Source of the DNA: Blastopirellula sediminis | GTDB lineage: Bacteria > Planctomycetota > Planctomycetia > Pirellulales > Pirellulaceae | Assembly (NCBI RefSeq): GCF_020966755.1 | Contig: NZ_JAJKFT010000010.1 | Span: 3,064,720 to 3,128,719 of the forward strand | Reading direction: 5' to 3' | DNA length: 64,000 nt | Shown: positions 8,598 to 17,389 of the stretch, piece after piece | Numbering within the stretch: position 1 is the stretch's first letter | Layout of the letters: each line of letters starts with the position of its first letter | Position numbers and translations under genes: made by a program | The notes under the pieces: generated by a model | What the model saw: the letters and a program-made list of their open reading frames with translations, nothing else | The model's database searches: none | What the model was told of the DNA's origin: nothing

Positions 8598-10142
8598 ATG
8601 CCTCATCGAAGCAGCGGAACAAAAAATCAGAATCATGATTCGCGTTCGGAACAGCCCAAGTTTGGGGCTGGCATCCTGCCCGAATCAAGTAATAACCACG
8701 AGCCCAACGCTCGTAATCCGAAGTCGGAAGGAACAGACGCTGTGAATGAGTTACGTCGGCTCGATGTCGATGACGACGCTGAGCCTATGTCGCTGGCCGA
8801 GCAATTGGTCAGTCGGTCGCGCCGCCCTCAGGAGGAGGATGCGGACGATCAACGTTACGAGAAGGTAAAGCAGGGCGAGATCCATATCGCCGAACTGCAG
8901 AAGATGTCGATGGCTCAGCTCATCGAAGAGGCCCGCAAGGAAAACCTGGGCGAAGTCGCCGGCGTCAAACGCCAAGAGCTGATCTTCCGCATCCTCAAAG
9001 AACGCGTGAAGATGAACGGCCTCATGTACGGCGAAGGGACCCTTGAGATCCTGCCGGACGGGTTCGGCTTTTTGCGCAGCCCTGACTACCACTACCTCTC
9101 TTGCCCGGACGACATTTACGTCTCGCCGAGCCAGATTCGTCGCTTCGGTATGAAGACCGGCAGCGTCGTCTCGGGGCAAATTCGCCCCCCGAAAGAAAAC
9201 GAACGGTACTTCGCCCTGCTGCGCGTCGAAGCGGTCAACTATCAGGATCCGAACATCGCCGCCAACAAGGTGCAGTTCGACGATCTGACCCCGCTCCATC
9301 CCGACTCGCGCATCCGCATGGAATCGGACCCCGACGAACTCGCCACCCGCGTCATCGACCTGATCGTCCCGATTGGTTTCGGTCAGCGCGGCCTGATCGT
9401 CAGTCCTCCGCGGGCCGGCAAGACCGTCCTGATGCAAAAGATGGCGAAAGCCGTGCTGGCCAACTATCCCGAAGCCTACGTGATCATCCTGTTGATCGAC
9501 GAGCGTCCGGAAGAAGTGACCGACATGGAACGCCAGGTGAAAGGCCCCAACTGCGAGGTCATCAGCTCGACCTTTGACGAACCGCCGTCCCGTCACGTGC
9601 AAGTGTCGGAAATGGTGATCGAAAAGGCGAAGCGGATGGTCGAATACGGGACCGACGTCGTCATCTTTCTCGATTCGATCACTCGGTTGGCTCGCGCCTG
9701 GAACTCGGAATGCCCCTCGTCGGGCAAGCTCCTCTCCGGCGGTTTGGACGCCAACGCGTTGCAACGCCCGAAACGCTTCCTCGGTTCGGCCCGCAAGGTC
9801 GAAGAGGGGGGCTCGCTGACGATCATCGCCACGGCGCTGGTCGACACCGGCAGCAAGATGGATGACGTGATCTTTGAAGAGTTCAAAGGGACCGGCAACC
9901 AGGAAATCGTCCTCGATCGCCGCCTGGTCGACCGCCGCGTTTGGCCGGCCATCGACATCAACGCCAGCGGTACGCGTCGCGAAGAAATGCTGATGGATCC
10001 CGAAGAATATAAGCGGGTTTGCATCTTGCGTCGGGTTCTGAACGACATGAACTCGGCCGACGCCATGGAATTCCTCCTCTCTCGTTTGGCCAAGACCAAG
10101 TCGAACGCCGAATTCCTGATGGGGATGAATACCAACCGGTAG
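8598..10142 (+). CDS. rho: Transcription termination factor Rho
   Basis: 514 residues from the ATG at 8598, with GGAG 9 bases upstream; an in-frame TTG five codons earlier is less likely. The first ~90 residues form a hydrophilic, acidic, planctomycete-type extension. Then come the Rho N-terminal helix ([17 protein letters not shown]), the cold-shock RNA-binding fold ([18 protein letters not shown]), Walker [11 protein letters not shown] (about 268-280), Walker [11 protein letters not shown], and [13 protein letters not shown] of the ATPase core. It acts as a hexameric RNA helicase that ends transcription. Ironically it is followed directly by a strong intrinsic terminator. Confidence 0.97.
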   Translation: MPHRSSGTKNQNHDSRSEQPKFGAGILPESSNNHEPNARNPKSEGTDAVNELRRLDVDDDAEPMSLAEQLVSRSRRPQEEDADDQRYEKVKQGEIHIAELQKMSMAQLIEEARKENLGEVAGVKRQELIFRILKERVKMNGLMYGEGTLEILPDGFGFLRSPDYHYLSCPDDIYVSPSQIRRFGMKTGSVVSGQIRPPKENERYFALLRVEAVNYQDPNIAANKVQFDDLTPLHPDSRIRMESDPDELATRVIDLIVPIGFGQRGLIVSPPRAGKTVLMQKMAKAVLANYPEAYVIILLIDERPEEVTDMERQVKGPNCEVISSTFDEPPSRHVQVSEMVIEKAKRMVEYGTDVVIFLDSITRLARAWNSECPSSGKLLSGGLDANALQRPKRFLGSARKVEEGGSLTIIATALVDTGSKMDDVIFEEFKGTGNQEIVLDRRLVDRRVWPAIDINASGTRREEMLMDPEEYKRVCILRRVLNDMNSADAMEFLLSRLAKTKSNAEFLMGMNTNR

Positions 10143-10180
10143 CAGTTGGAGTGGGGCGTATTCGCCCGCAAAACGACCGA

Positions 10181-10208
10181 CGCCCAGGAAAACTCCTGGG
10201 CGTTTTTT
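10181..10208 (+). terminator. Intrinsic terminator after rho
   Basis: CGCCCAGGA / TCCTGGGCG stem with a 4-base loop followed by six T, 39 bases after the rho stop. Textbook shape. Confidence 0.93.
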
Positions 10209-10298
10209 CGTTTGGCGCCGGGGGCGGCGCTCTCAAGCGGCCAACTTTTTTTACAATAGAGAACCTTCTAGCCCACACCCGCTTCAGGATTCGTTATT

Positions 10299-10775
10299 TT
10301 GGTCCGGACTTACCGCGGCGAGCTCCTGGGAGACGCCGTACGCGTGGCGATCGTCGTCGCTCGCTACAATGAAACAATTACAGGCAAGCTGTGCGACGGC
10401 GCCTTGGCCACCTTGGCCGAGCGCGGAGTCGCCGACGACGCGATCGAAGTCGCGTGGGTTCCCGGCGCCTGGGAGCTGCCGGTTGTGGCTGCCCGCATGG
10501 CCCGTAGCGGTCAATTCCATGCTGTGATCTGCTTAGGGGCGGTCATCAAAGGGGAAACGACCCACGACCAATACATCAACAGCCAGGTGAGCGCGAGCCT
10601 GGGGCAATTGGCCCTGGAATGCGAACTGCCGGTGATGTTCGGCGTTTTGACCGTCAACACGCTAGAGCAGGCGCTGCATCGCGCCGGCGGCAATGTGGGC
10701 AACAAGGGAAGCGAAGCGGCCGACGCGGCCCTCGAAATGGTTCACTTGATGAAACAGCTTCCCCGCGAAGAATAA
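10299..10775 (+). CDS. ribH: 6,7-dimethyl-8-ribityllumazine synthase
   Basis: 158 residues from a TTG start, with AGGA about 9 bases upstream. It condenses 5-amino-6-ribitylaminouracil with dihydroxybutanone phosphate, the penultimate riboflavin step, and normally assembles as a 60-mer or pentamer. Family motifs are VVARYNETIT, WVPGAWELP, GAVIKGETTHDQYI with the catalytic His, and FGVLTVNTLEQALHRAG. nusB follows after 39 bases, the conserved ribH-nusB arrangement, so the two are probably cotranscribed. Confidence 0.95.
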   Translation: MVRTYRGELLGDAVRVAIVVARYNETITGKLCDGALATLAERGVADDAIEVAWVPGAWELPVVAARMARSGQFHAVICLGAVIKGETTHDQYINSQVSASLGQLALECELPVMFGVLTVNTLEQALHRAGGNVGNKGSEAADAALEMVHLMKQLPREE

Positions 10776-10814
10776 GCACGAAGGCGGCTATCCAGCCGAT
10801 GATCACCAACCTAT

Positions 10815-11228
10815 ATGTCGAAACGTAGTCGAGTTCGTGAAGTCGTTCTCCAGATTCTCTACCAAGAGGATCTCAACCCCGACGCTGACATCGGCGTCTC
10901 GGAACGATTCTTGCGCGGACGCTTAAAACATAACGAAGACCTGGTCGCATTCGGCCGATCTCTGTTGGTCGGCGCGCGGCTCCATCGCAAAGCGATTGAC
11001 GCCAAGATCGAAGCCTTCGCCGACAACTGGAGCCTGGCTCGCATGGCGGTCACCGACCGCAACGTCCTCCGGATCGGCGCGTTTGAAATCTTGTTTTCCG
11101 ACACGCCCGATCGCGTGGCGATTAACGAAGCGGTCGAACTGTCGAAGCGGTTCGGCAGCAAGCACTCGCCGCAGTTCGTCAACGGCATTCTCGATCGCGT
11201 CTTGAAGTCGAAGCAGTCAGGCGGCTAA
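10815..11228 (+). CDS. nusB: Transcription antitermination factor NusB
   Basis: 137 residues, all-helical, standard length. Recognised by RSRVREVVLQILYQED at the N-terminus, DRNVLRIGAFEILF and the C-terminal VAINEAVELSKRFGSKHSPQFVNGILD. NusB with NusE binds boxA of rRNA leaders and limits premature termination by Rho. It lies directly after ribH, as in many bacteria. Confidence 0.95.
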   Translation: MSKRSRVREVVLQILYQEDLNPDADIGVSERFLRGRLKHNEDLVAFGRSLLVGARLHRKAIDAKIEAFADNWSLARMAVTDRNVLRIGAFEILFSDTPDRVAINEAVELSKRFGSKHSPQFVNGILDRVLKSKQSGG

Positions 11229-11255
11229 CCGCGCGCCTGACCCCAAATACAGGGC

Positions 11256-11328
11256 GCCACTGCTGGCTTGTCCAGCAGTGCGAACTGGGTACCCGCCGCC
11301 CACTGCTGGACAAGCCAGCAGTGGCACA
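11256..11328. repeat. Palindromic repeat family D, copy 1
   Basis: GCCACTGCTGGCTTGTCCAG-type left arm (11256-11280) and its inverted copy (11301-11325), each arm itself a hairpin (CTGCTGG..CCAGCAG). The centre is CGAACTGGGTACCCGCCGCC. Two more copies lie at 47961-48038 and 51187-51263. It sits between nusB and ftsY and creates a false N-terminal extension of the ftsY frame. Confidence 0.9.
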
Positions 11329-11361
11329 CAACTCAGCTATCGGTCAGCCCTAGAGGATACG

Positions 11362-12360
11362 ATGGGACTATTCAACCCGTTCAAAAAGTCGGAAGAGAAA
11401 CCTGCTGCGCCGGCTGAAGCGGAGCAGCCGAAAGGATTCTTCTCGCGGCTCAAAGCGGGGCTCGTGAAGACGTCGCGGGTTCTCAATACCGACATTCGCG
11501 ACCTCTTCAAGCAGGAAGGTCGTCTGGTCGATGACGAGTTCCTGACCGAACTTTACGCGATCCTGGTCCGCACCGACATGGGCGCCGGTCCGGCCGGCAA
11601 GATCCGCGATCAGATCAAAACCGAATATCGCGGCCGCGTCGTGCACCTCTCCGACGTCTTGGCGACCGTCAAAAGCGAACTGGTCGCGCTAATGCAGCAG
11701 CCAGAAACGCCGATCGTCTTCGCCGAGAGCGGCCCGACCGTCGTGATGGTGGTCGGCGTCAACGGTTCCGGCAAAACGACCTCGATCGCCAAACTGGCTG
11801 GTCATCTGAAATCGCAAGGCAAGAGCGTCGTCCTGGGCGCCGGCGATACCTTCCGCGCCGCGGCGGTCGAACAGTTGTCGATCTGGGCCGATCGACTCGG
11901 CGTCGACATCGTCAAAGCGGAGCAGGGGACTGACCCGGCGAGCGTCGCTTTTAAAGCGGTCGACTTCGCCCTGCAAAACAACAAGGACGTCGTGATCCTC
12001 GACACGGCCGGTCGTCTGCAAACGCAGAAGAACCTGATGAATGAGCTGGACAAGATCCGTCGCGTCGCCGGCAAGAAGATCGAAGAGGCGCCGCACGAGG
12101 TGCTGCTGGTTCTCGACGCGACCGCCGGTCAAAACGGCATCAGCCAGGCTAAAGGTTTTTCGGAAGCGGCCAACTGCACCGGCATCATCCTGACCAAGCT
12201 CGACGGCTCGGCCAAGGGTGGCGTCGTCGTCCCGATCCGCCAGACCTTCAACTTGCCGGTGAAATACATCGGCGTCGGCGAAACCCCTGAAGACTTCGCC
12301 GTCTTCAACGCCGAACAATTCGGCGAAGCCCTCTTCGCCGACACGCTAGGCAAACCGTAA
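11362..12360 (+). CDS. ftsY: Signal recognition particle receptor FtsY
   Basis: 332 residues from the ATG at 11362, with AGAGGA just upstream; the open frame further upstream runs through a repeat and is not used. A short Lys/Glu/Pro-rich A-domain (about 1-30) precedes the helical N domain and the SRP-type GTPase G domain: GVNGSGKTTS (about 131), DTFRAAAVEQL, DTAGR (about 214) and TKLDGSAKGG (about 278). It receives SRP-ribosome complexes at the membrane for cotranslational insertion. The very short A-domain suggests membrane binding through its amphipathic start (MGLFNPFKK). Confidence 0.96.
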   Translation: MGLFNPFKKSEEKPAAPAEAEQPKGFFSRLKAGLVKTSRVLNTDIRDLFKQEGRLVDDEFLTELYAILVRTDMGAGPAGKIRDQIKTEYRGRVVHLSDVLATVKSELVALMQQPETPIVFAESGPTVVMVVGVNGSGKTTSIAKLAGHLKSQGKSVVLGAGDTFRAAAVEQLSIWADRLGVDIVKAEQGTDPASVAFKAVDFALQNNKDVVILDTAGRLQTQKNLMNELDKIRRVAGKKIEEAPHEVLLVLDATAGQNGISQAKGFSEAANCTGIILTKLDGSAKGGVVVPIRQTFNLPVKYIGVGETPEDFAVFNAEQFGEALFADTLGKP

Positions 12361-12386
12361 CTTACAACGGCCAGCTCGCGCAATAG

Positions 12387-12605
12387 TAGCCCGAAGCGCA
12401 AGCGAGGGAAATGCGGCCAAGAAGAAAGCGGAAAGCGGAGAGCCGAAAGCGGCAAGAAGCAAAACACTAACCCGAGGCGCAAGCCGAGGGAGTGCGGATG
12501 CAAGTTAATGACGAATGTCGAAGCACGAATGACGAACAACCAACGATTCGTCATTCTGGTTTCGACATTCGTCATTTCGAGTCGTAGGTTGGGTGCAGCC
12601 AAGCC
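12387..12605. repeat. Composite repeat block B-B-C-A
   Basis: Between ftsY and the next gene, dispersed modules lie in a row: family B (CCGAAGCGCAAGCGAGGGAA, 12390-12416, and a variant at about 12472-12499), family C (68-base nested palindrome, 12508-12575, beginning ATGACGAATGTCGAA and ending TTTCGACATTCGTCAT) and the beginning of family A (GTAGGTTGGGTGCAGC, about 12584). The order B-C-A recurs at 16382-16520. Confidence 0.85.
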
Positions 12606-12917
12606 TTAGAAAAAACTAATCACCCCAATCCAAACGATCGGCGCCAAGATCACCCCCAGCCGAAAGTGATAGCCCCAGTCATTCTCCTGGGCGACCAGCT
12701 TCCGCCCGATCCAGCTTGCCGCGCATCCCAACAGCGTCAAGGCAAATGCTCCCAGCCATACTTGCTGCAGCCAACCTCCCATGTCGGCCGGCGCGCACGT
12801 CGCCAGCACAATCGCCACCAGGCAAACGGTAGCGACGATCAAGCTGGGCCAGCGACGAATCATCGACGCCGCCACCGTCGCTATCAGCGCAAAAAATACC
12901 AGAATTGCCGTAAGCAT
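12606..12917 (-). CDS. Small integral membrane protein
   Basis: 103 residues from the ATG at 12917, preceded by GGAAC on the minus strand. Four hydrophobic segments occupy most of the protein (starting MLTAILVFFALIATVAAS; then LIVATVCLVAIVLA, WLGAFALTLLGCAASW and LGVILAPIVWIGVISFF). No family recognised. The frame is open further upstream, but that part is Arg-rich and unlikely. It converges with ftsY across the repeat block. Confidence 0.6.
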   Translation of the reverse strand: MLTAILVFFALIATVAASMIRRWPSLIVATVCLVAIVLATCAPADMGGWLQQVWLGAFALTLLGCAASWIGRKLVAQENDWGYHFRLGVILAPIVWIGVISFF

Positions 12918-13099
12918 GTCGTGCCGTTCCAGGAACAAATTGCTGGGGGAGCGTCGCTTTGCTATTCTACCGAGCGGCCTCGCTTTACGCCCCATTCTTG
13001 GTGATTCTCGCTCTCGATTTTCGCCAAGATCGCATCGCGCCCGACGAATAACCAAGGTTGCCGTTCGCTGACCGCTTCTCCCCGTGGGGCCTCCCGCTC

Positions 13100-13708
13100 A
13101 TGAAACGCCAACTCCAGAAATTCTGGCGGAAGGTCCCGCACCAGATCAGCATCACCGGGCTGCTGATTCTTGTCGCGGCATGCGCCTTCGTCTTCATGGT
13201 GATGGCGCCTTGGCTGCGGACCGAGCCGCGCGAGTACCCGCAGTTGCGCGTGTCGAAGTTCCATGACGAAGATCTCGAAGCTCCGCACAACCATTGCCTG
13301 GTGGTCGTGGTGCAGTACCACGAAGGTCAGGAGGGGAGCGAATTCTATTCCGACTACGCTCCTTATGGAACGCTCAATACCTCAATCGAAAACTACGGCG
13401 TAAGTCCGATCCAATATTTTGACGAAACGTTTCTCGGCAATCCGGAAATTGAGCCGCGGGTCGAAGTCTCCCCCGCCGCCCAGGCTCGCTGCAAAGCGCT
13501 GCTGCAGTACGTCAAACAACAGCAGATCGACGTCCAGAAAATGCCCTGGGGATCGCAACAGAAGTTGCTGCTGCCAGAAGATTTTCCGACGTTCCATCAG
13601 TTCTTCGCCGATTACAAAGTGGCGCACCCCTCCGCCAAACTAACGCTCGTCGAACCGCCGACGCCGGTCGAGCCGCCCTCCGGAGAATGCGGTTGTGGGT
13701 CGCGGTAG
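13100..13708 (+). CDS. Membrane-anchored protein of unknown function
   Basis: 202 residues from the ATG at 13100. One N-terminal membrane segment (about residues 17-38, ISITGLLILVAACAFVFMVM) is followed by a soluble domain with a possible thiol/metal tail (CGCGSR at the end). The domain includes HNHCLVVVVQYHEG and LLLPEDFPTFHQFF. I do not recognise a family. The Cys-rich C-terminus (GECGCGS) after a Pro-rich linker is similar to short tails seen on secreted planctomycete proteins; its role is unknown. Confidence 0.6.
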   Translation: MKRQLQKFWRKVPHQISITGLLILVAACAFVFMVMAPWLRTEPREYPQLRVSKFHDEDLEAPHNHCLVVVVQYHEGQEGSEFYSDYAPYGTLNTSIENYGVSPIQYFDETFLGNPEIEPRVEVSPAAQARCKALLQYVKQQQIDVQKMPWGSQQKLLLPEDFPTFHQFFADYKVAHPSAKLTLVEPPTPVEPPSGECGCGSR

Positions 13709-13796
13709 TTTTTCTGCATGATTGATCCTCGCAACTCGGGGACTCACAATAGGGACGTTGGTCGCCGATACGCTTCCCGAGTCTGAGAGCCCCACC

Positions 13797-15017
13797 GTGA
13801 AAACCTTCCTGCCGTTAACGGCGTTCTGTTTCATCGCCATTGCCAGCGTCTCTTTTGCGGAAGAGAAGACGAACCCGCCGCAGCTACTCGCCCCTGATTG
13901 GAATCCGAAGCAGGCCGCCGACCAAGTAATGAGCCGCCTGGTAACGGTCACTGCGCCGCAGGTCAAAGGCGCTCATGACGCGGAACTGGCGATCGTCGAG
14001 CGTTACGCTTACATTGTCGCCGAGGTCGACGACAACAGCGCCGGCGAAGCGGCCAATCGTCCGGAGATCTACAGCACGCTGTCGATCGTCAATCTCGACA
14101 CGTTGAAAGTTGAAGCGGTCCAGCCGATCGCCAAAGGGAACCAGGTCTTTGAAAACGAGACGCTCTCGGAAGGGGCGGTCTTCGTGCCGCGGATCTTGCC
14201 GATCAATGACAGGACGCTCCGCTGCTATTTCGCCAGCGAACGCCCTGGCGTGCGGCAATCGCAAATGTGGTATCGCGATTTCGATGTCCCGACCCGCACA
14301 TTCGCCCCGACGATTCACCAGGTAAAAATCAAGACGGCGGCCGGAACCTTTCCGATGCAGCCGCAATACCTCTACCAGGACGCGGCGGCTCACGGTTTCA
14401 AAAAGCAGCCGCGCGACTTTGGGCTCTACCTCTTCGACTCGTTCAAGAAGTTCGACGATCGGCTCTACGTCGCCCTCAATAACTTTGCCGGCAAGCAGAA
14501 CGCGCTCGCGATCGTGCAGGACGACTTTGCGACTTTCGAGGTGCTGGGCCATTACAACGAGCCGCAGTCGCAACAGCTAAGCGAATCGGCCGTCAATCGT
14601 TTGCCCGATGGAACCTGGATGGCGATCTGTCGGAACGATGCCGGCAACTATCGCTTCACGACCAGCAAGGATGGAATCGACTGGACCGAGGGACGCGAGC
14701 TTCCTTTCGTCACCGGCGGCGCCAACTCCAAACCAACGTTCGACAAGTTCGGCGATCTTTACTATCTCGGCTGGCAAGACGCCCTGAAGATCGACGGCGT
14801 CCATCGAAGCGTCTTCAACGTCGACGTTTCCCGCGATGGAGTCCATTGGGAACGGAAGTATCGCTTCGAGACCACCAAGTCGTTCCAGTATCCAACCTTT
14901 CGCGAGCATGACGGCGCCATCTGGCTGACGGTAACGCAAGGGGACGATTCTCCCAGCCGTAAAGAGCGAATCATGTTCGGAAAGCTGGAGACGCTCGTCG
15001 CGGAACCATCAAAGTAG
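13797..15017 (+). CDS. Secreted sialidase-superfamily (Asp-box) protein
   Basis: 406 residues from the GTG at 13797, which begins a clean signal peptide (MKTFLPLTAFCFIAIASVSFA, cleavage before EEK). Asp-box-like loops occur at TTSKDGIDWTEG and VDVSRDGVHWERK, indicating a six-bladed beta-propeller of the sialidase/BNR type. No clear catalytic Arg triad was identified, so it may be a glycan-active enzyme or a non-catalytic propeller. The next gene is another Asp-box protein 68 bases downstream in the same direction, so the two probably form a unit for handling sulfated or acidic polysaccharides; that substrate is an inference. Confidence 0.7.
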   Translation: MKTFLPLTAFCFIAIASVSFAEEKTNPPQLLAPDWNPKQAADQVMSRLVTVTAPQVKGAHDAELAIVERYAYIVAEVDDNSAGEAANRPEIYSTLSIVNLDTLKVEAVQPIAKGNQVFENETLSEGAVFVPRILPINDRTLRCYFASERPGVRQSQMWYRDFDVPTRTFAPTIHQVKIKTAAGTFPMQPQYLYQDAAAHGFKKQPRDFGLYLFDSFKKFDDRLYVALNNFAGKQNALAIVQDDFATFEVLGHYNEPQSQQLSESAVNRLPDGTWMAICRNDAGNYRFTTSKDGIDWTEGRELPFVTGGANSKPTFDKFGDLYYLGWQDALKIDGVHRSVFNVDVSRDGVHWERKYRFETTKSFQYPTFREHDGAIWLTVTQGDDSPSRKERIMFGKLETLVAEPSK

Positions 15018-15085
15018 TTGCAGTCACCTTGACCAAATGTCGGCTAAACGTTTTCTCGCTTGTCGATGAAGAGCCCGGACAAAAC

Positions 15086-16207
15086 ATGAAATCGCACCTT
15101 CGCATCAGCTTGCTACTCTCCTTCTTGCTCTCTGGGCTTGTCCATGCTCAAGACTCGTCCGTGACGATTAACCTGGCGGAACGAAGCTGGCAGGGGATTC
15201 CCGGGCTGGAGCGAACTGCGAAAGGTCGCCTGCTGGTTACCTGGTTTAGCGGCGGGCCCAAAGAGCCGGCTCCAGAGAATACGGTTCTGATTTGCTACAG
15301 CGACGATGCGGGGAAGACTTTCACCGAACCGGAGATCGTCGCCAAGCCGACGAAAGATGGGACGCGATGCTACGACCCAACGCCCTGGATCGATCCGCAA
15401 GGACGGCTGTGGTACATCTTCAGTCGCAGCAATCGCAAGACCGCTCAGCATGGCGTGTTCGCCCGTATCTGCGATGATCCGGATAGTACGCCGCTGAAGT
15501 TTGGCGAGGAGTTTCGCGTTGGCTACGACGTTCCCTTCGCCTTTCGCATGAACAAGGTGACGGTCCTTTCTAGCGGCGAGTGGCTGATGCCGGTGACGTT
15601 TGCGAAAGAGCCGGTCTACGATTGGCAAACTGGCCGCAACGACAAAGAGCAACCATCGCTGCATGGCGTCGGCATCTCGACCGATGCGGGAAAAAGCTGG
15701 CAGCTGTTTGGCGCCGTCGAGTCCAAGCCGTGGGCGCTGGAGAACATGATCACCGAGCTAAAAGACGGGCGGCTCTGGATGTTGATTCGCACCAATAGCG
15801 GCGTACTCTGGGAAAGTTTTTCGACCGACAAGGGACGGACCTGGAGCGAGGGGAAACCGTCCAAGATCAAGAGTCCTGGATCACGCTTCTTCATTCGCCG
15901 GTTAGCGTCGGGCAATTTGCTGTTGGTGAACCACTATCGGTTCCAGGGACGAAGTCATCTCACGGCGCAACTTTCGACCGACGAAGGAGAAACCTGGAAC
16001 GAAGGTTTGTTGCTCGATGAACGCAGCGGAGTCTCCTATCCCGACGGCGTAGAAGACAAAGAGGGGCTAATCTGGATTACTTACGACCGCGATCGCGGCG
16101 GCTCCGGCGAAATTCTGATGGCAAAATTCCGCGAAGAAGACGTCGCCGCCGGCAAAGATGTAAGCGGACAAGTGCAGCTCAAACAGGTCATCAATCGATT
16201 GAATTAA
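15086..16207 (+). CDS. Secreted sialidase/neuraminidase-family protein
   Basis: 373 residues from the ATG at 15086 with a signal peptide (LRISLLLSFLLSGLVHA, cleaved before QDS). Four clear Asp-boxes (S-x-D-x-G-x-T/S-W/F: YSDDAGKTF, STDAGKSW, STDKGRTW, STDEGETW) mark a six-bladed propeller. The early GIPGLERTAKGRLLVTW matches the conserved first strand of bacterial sialidase-like proteins, and YDPTPWIDPQGRLWYIFS is typical of the planctomycete exo-alpha-sialidase group. It likely acts outside the cytoplasm on glycans. Second gene of an apparent two-gene set. Confidence 0.8.
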   Translation: MKSHLRISLLLSFLLSGLVHAQDSSVTINLAERSWQGIPGLERTAKGRLLVTWFSGGPKEPAPENTVLICYSDDAGKTFTEPEIVAKPTKDGTRCYDPTPWIDPQGRLWYIFSRSNRKTAQHGVFARICDDPDSTPLKFGEEFRVGYDVPFAFRMNKVTVLSSGEWLMPVTFAKEPVYDWQTGRNDKEQPSLHGVGISTDAGKSWQLFGAVESKPWALENMITELKDGRLWMLIRTNSGVLWESFSTDKGRTWSEGKPSKIKSPGSRFFIRRLASGNLLLVNHYRFQGRSHLTAQLSTDEGETWNEGLLLDERSGVSYPDGVEDKEGLIWITYDRDRGGSGEILMAKFREEDVAAGKDVSGQVQLKQVINRLN

Positions 16208-16622
16208 TGTAGGTTGGGTGCAGCGAAGCGCAACCCAACAATGCGCTGGCAAGCGAAAGGTGGGTTGCGCAAGCGGTTCGAACCATTTGAGCGAATGCGC
16301 TGCAAGAAGAATCGAACACGGAAGTCACGGACGAGTCACGGTAAGAACACGGCAAGAATAGTCGTCCGCAGCGCCCAACACTAACCCGAGGCGCAAGCCG
16401 AGGGAATGCGGTTGCAAGTTAATGACGAATGTCGAAGCACGAATGACGAACAACCATCGATTCGTCATTCTGGTTTCGACATTCGTCATGTAGCATTCGT
16501 AGGTTGGGTGCAGCGAAGCGAAACCCAACAATGCGGCCGCAAGGTAAAGGTGGGTTGCGCACGCGACTCGCGTTTGGCGAGCCAAGCGAACGATATTCGC
16601 TTGCTCCACCCACCCTACGAAT
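16208..16622. repeat. Repeat-filled intergenic region (families A, B, C, A)
   Basis: 415 bases without genes. Family A starts at 16209 (GTAGGTTGGGTGCAGCGAAG then AACCCAACAATGCG, a stem-forming pair), family B lies at about 16382-16411, family C at 16422-16489 (near-identical to 12508-12575), and a second family A runs from 16499 to about 16620, ending CACCCACCCTACGAA. Between 16275 and 16381 lies AACACGGAAGTCACGGA-type sequence also seen at 17555-17600. Confidence 0.85.
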
Positions 16623-16859
16623 TTACAGATCCGACAAATCGTACCCCGGCTTTTTGTAAATCTGTTCCGGCTTCTGCTGGATGTCGGGCTTATAAACTTT
16701 CTCCGCCCAGTCGCGAGCCGAAATTTCTTCCATCGCGACCGAGACCGACGCTTCGCCGGAACCAAGCGTCTTCATCACCTCCTTGGTGATCGCGGCGGCG
16801 AGTTCCGCTTTTTGCTGTTCGCTCTTGCCTGGCCAAAGTTTGACGATGACATGCGGCAT
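16623..16859 (-). CDS. 4-oxalocrotonate tautomerase family protein
   Basis: 78 residues starting [20 protein letters not shown]. After Met removal, Pro-1 would be the catalytic base, as in 4-oxalocrotonate tautomerases. It is slightly longer than the 62-residue classical enzyme because of a C-terminal Lys/Gln tail. The start is 11 bases downstream of the stop of the cupin gene on the same strand, so the two form an operon. Substrate unknown; small tautomerases of this type are often side-pathway or detoxification enzymes. Confidence 0.85.
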   Translation of the reverse strand: MPHVIVKLWPGKSEQQKAELAAAITKEVMKTLGSGEASVSVAMEEISARDWAEKVYKPDIQQKPEQIYKKPGYDLSDL

Positions 16860-16870
16860 GAGTTGGCTCC

Positions 16871-17389
16871 TTATCCTTGGTATTGCTCGTCGGTCACATG
16901 TTCCAGCCACTCGACCACTTTGCCGTCGAGCGCTTCCTGGATCGCGATATGGATCATCGCATTGTTGGGGGCGGCGCCGTGCCAATGTTTTTCGCCCGGC
17001 GGAAACCAGACGACGTCGCCGGGGCGAATCTCTTCGATCGCGCCCCCCCAGGTTTGCACGCGGCCGACGCCGGAGGTGACGATCAGCGTTTGACCAAGCG
17101 GGTGCGTATGCCACGCGGTCCGGGCCGCCGGTTCAAAAGTGACGACGGCCGCCGCCGCACGAGCCGGCTCCTGCGGCTGGAACAACGGATCGATCCGCGT
17201 CTTGCCGGTAAACCAATCGGCCGGTCCCGTGACCGACGGCTGCGTTCCGTTACGGGTGATGTTCATTGTTTGCTCCTTGTGCCTGATTGCCTGTTCGTGC
17301 GCCAGTAGTGGGAACGGGGATGTAAATGCGAACGCGATGGCTCCCATTCGTTTGAGCAACTCGCGGCGTTCCAGTTCGGTCTCGCGCAT
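16871..17389 (-). CDS. Hydroxynitrile-lyase-like cupin, possibly Tat-exported
   Basis: 172 residues as drawn. The cupin core (about 65-165) closely resembles manganese cupins of the (R)-hydroxynitrile-lyase type: [18 protein letters not shown] gives the His-x-His...Gln metal ligands and [10 protein letters not shown] gives the last His; [18 protein letters not shown] ends the protein. Residues 1-41 look like a twin-arginine signal ([16 protein letters not shown]). However, an internal ATG at 17266 has a strong ribosome site (AAGGAGC, 6-base spacing) and would give a 131-residue cytoplasmic protein, the usual size. Either start, or both, may be used. Cotranscribed with the tautomerase. Confidence 0.8.
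   Translation of the reverse strand: MRETELERRELLKRMGAIAFAFTSPFPLLAHEQAIRHKEQTMNITRNGTQPSVTGPADWFTGKTRIDPLFQPQEPARAAAAVVTFEPAARTAWHTHPLGQTLIVTSGVGRVQTWGGAIEEIRPGDVVWFPPGEKHWHGAAPNNAMIHIAIQEALDGKVVEWLEHVTDEQYQG

Noticed and set aside
11278-11361. N-terminal extension of ftsY
   Set aside because: It is translated repeat DNA; the ATG at 11362 has a ribosome site.
16270-16285. GGTTCGAACC as a tRNA T-loop remnant
   Set aside because: No acceptor stem or anticodon arm; part of a repeat region.
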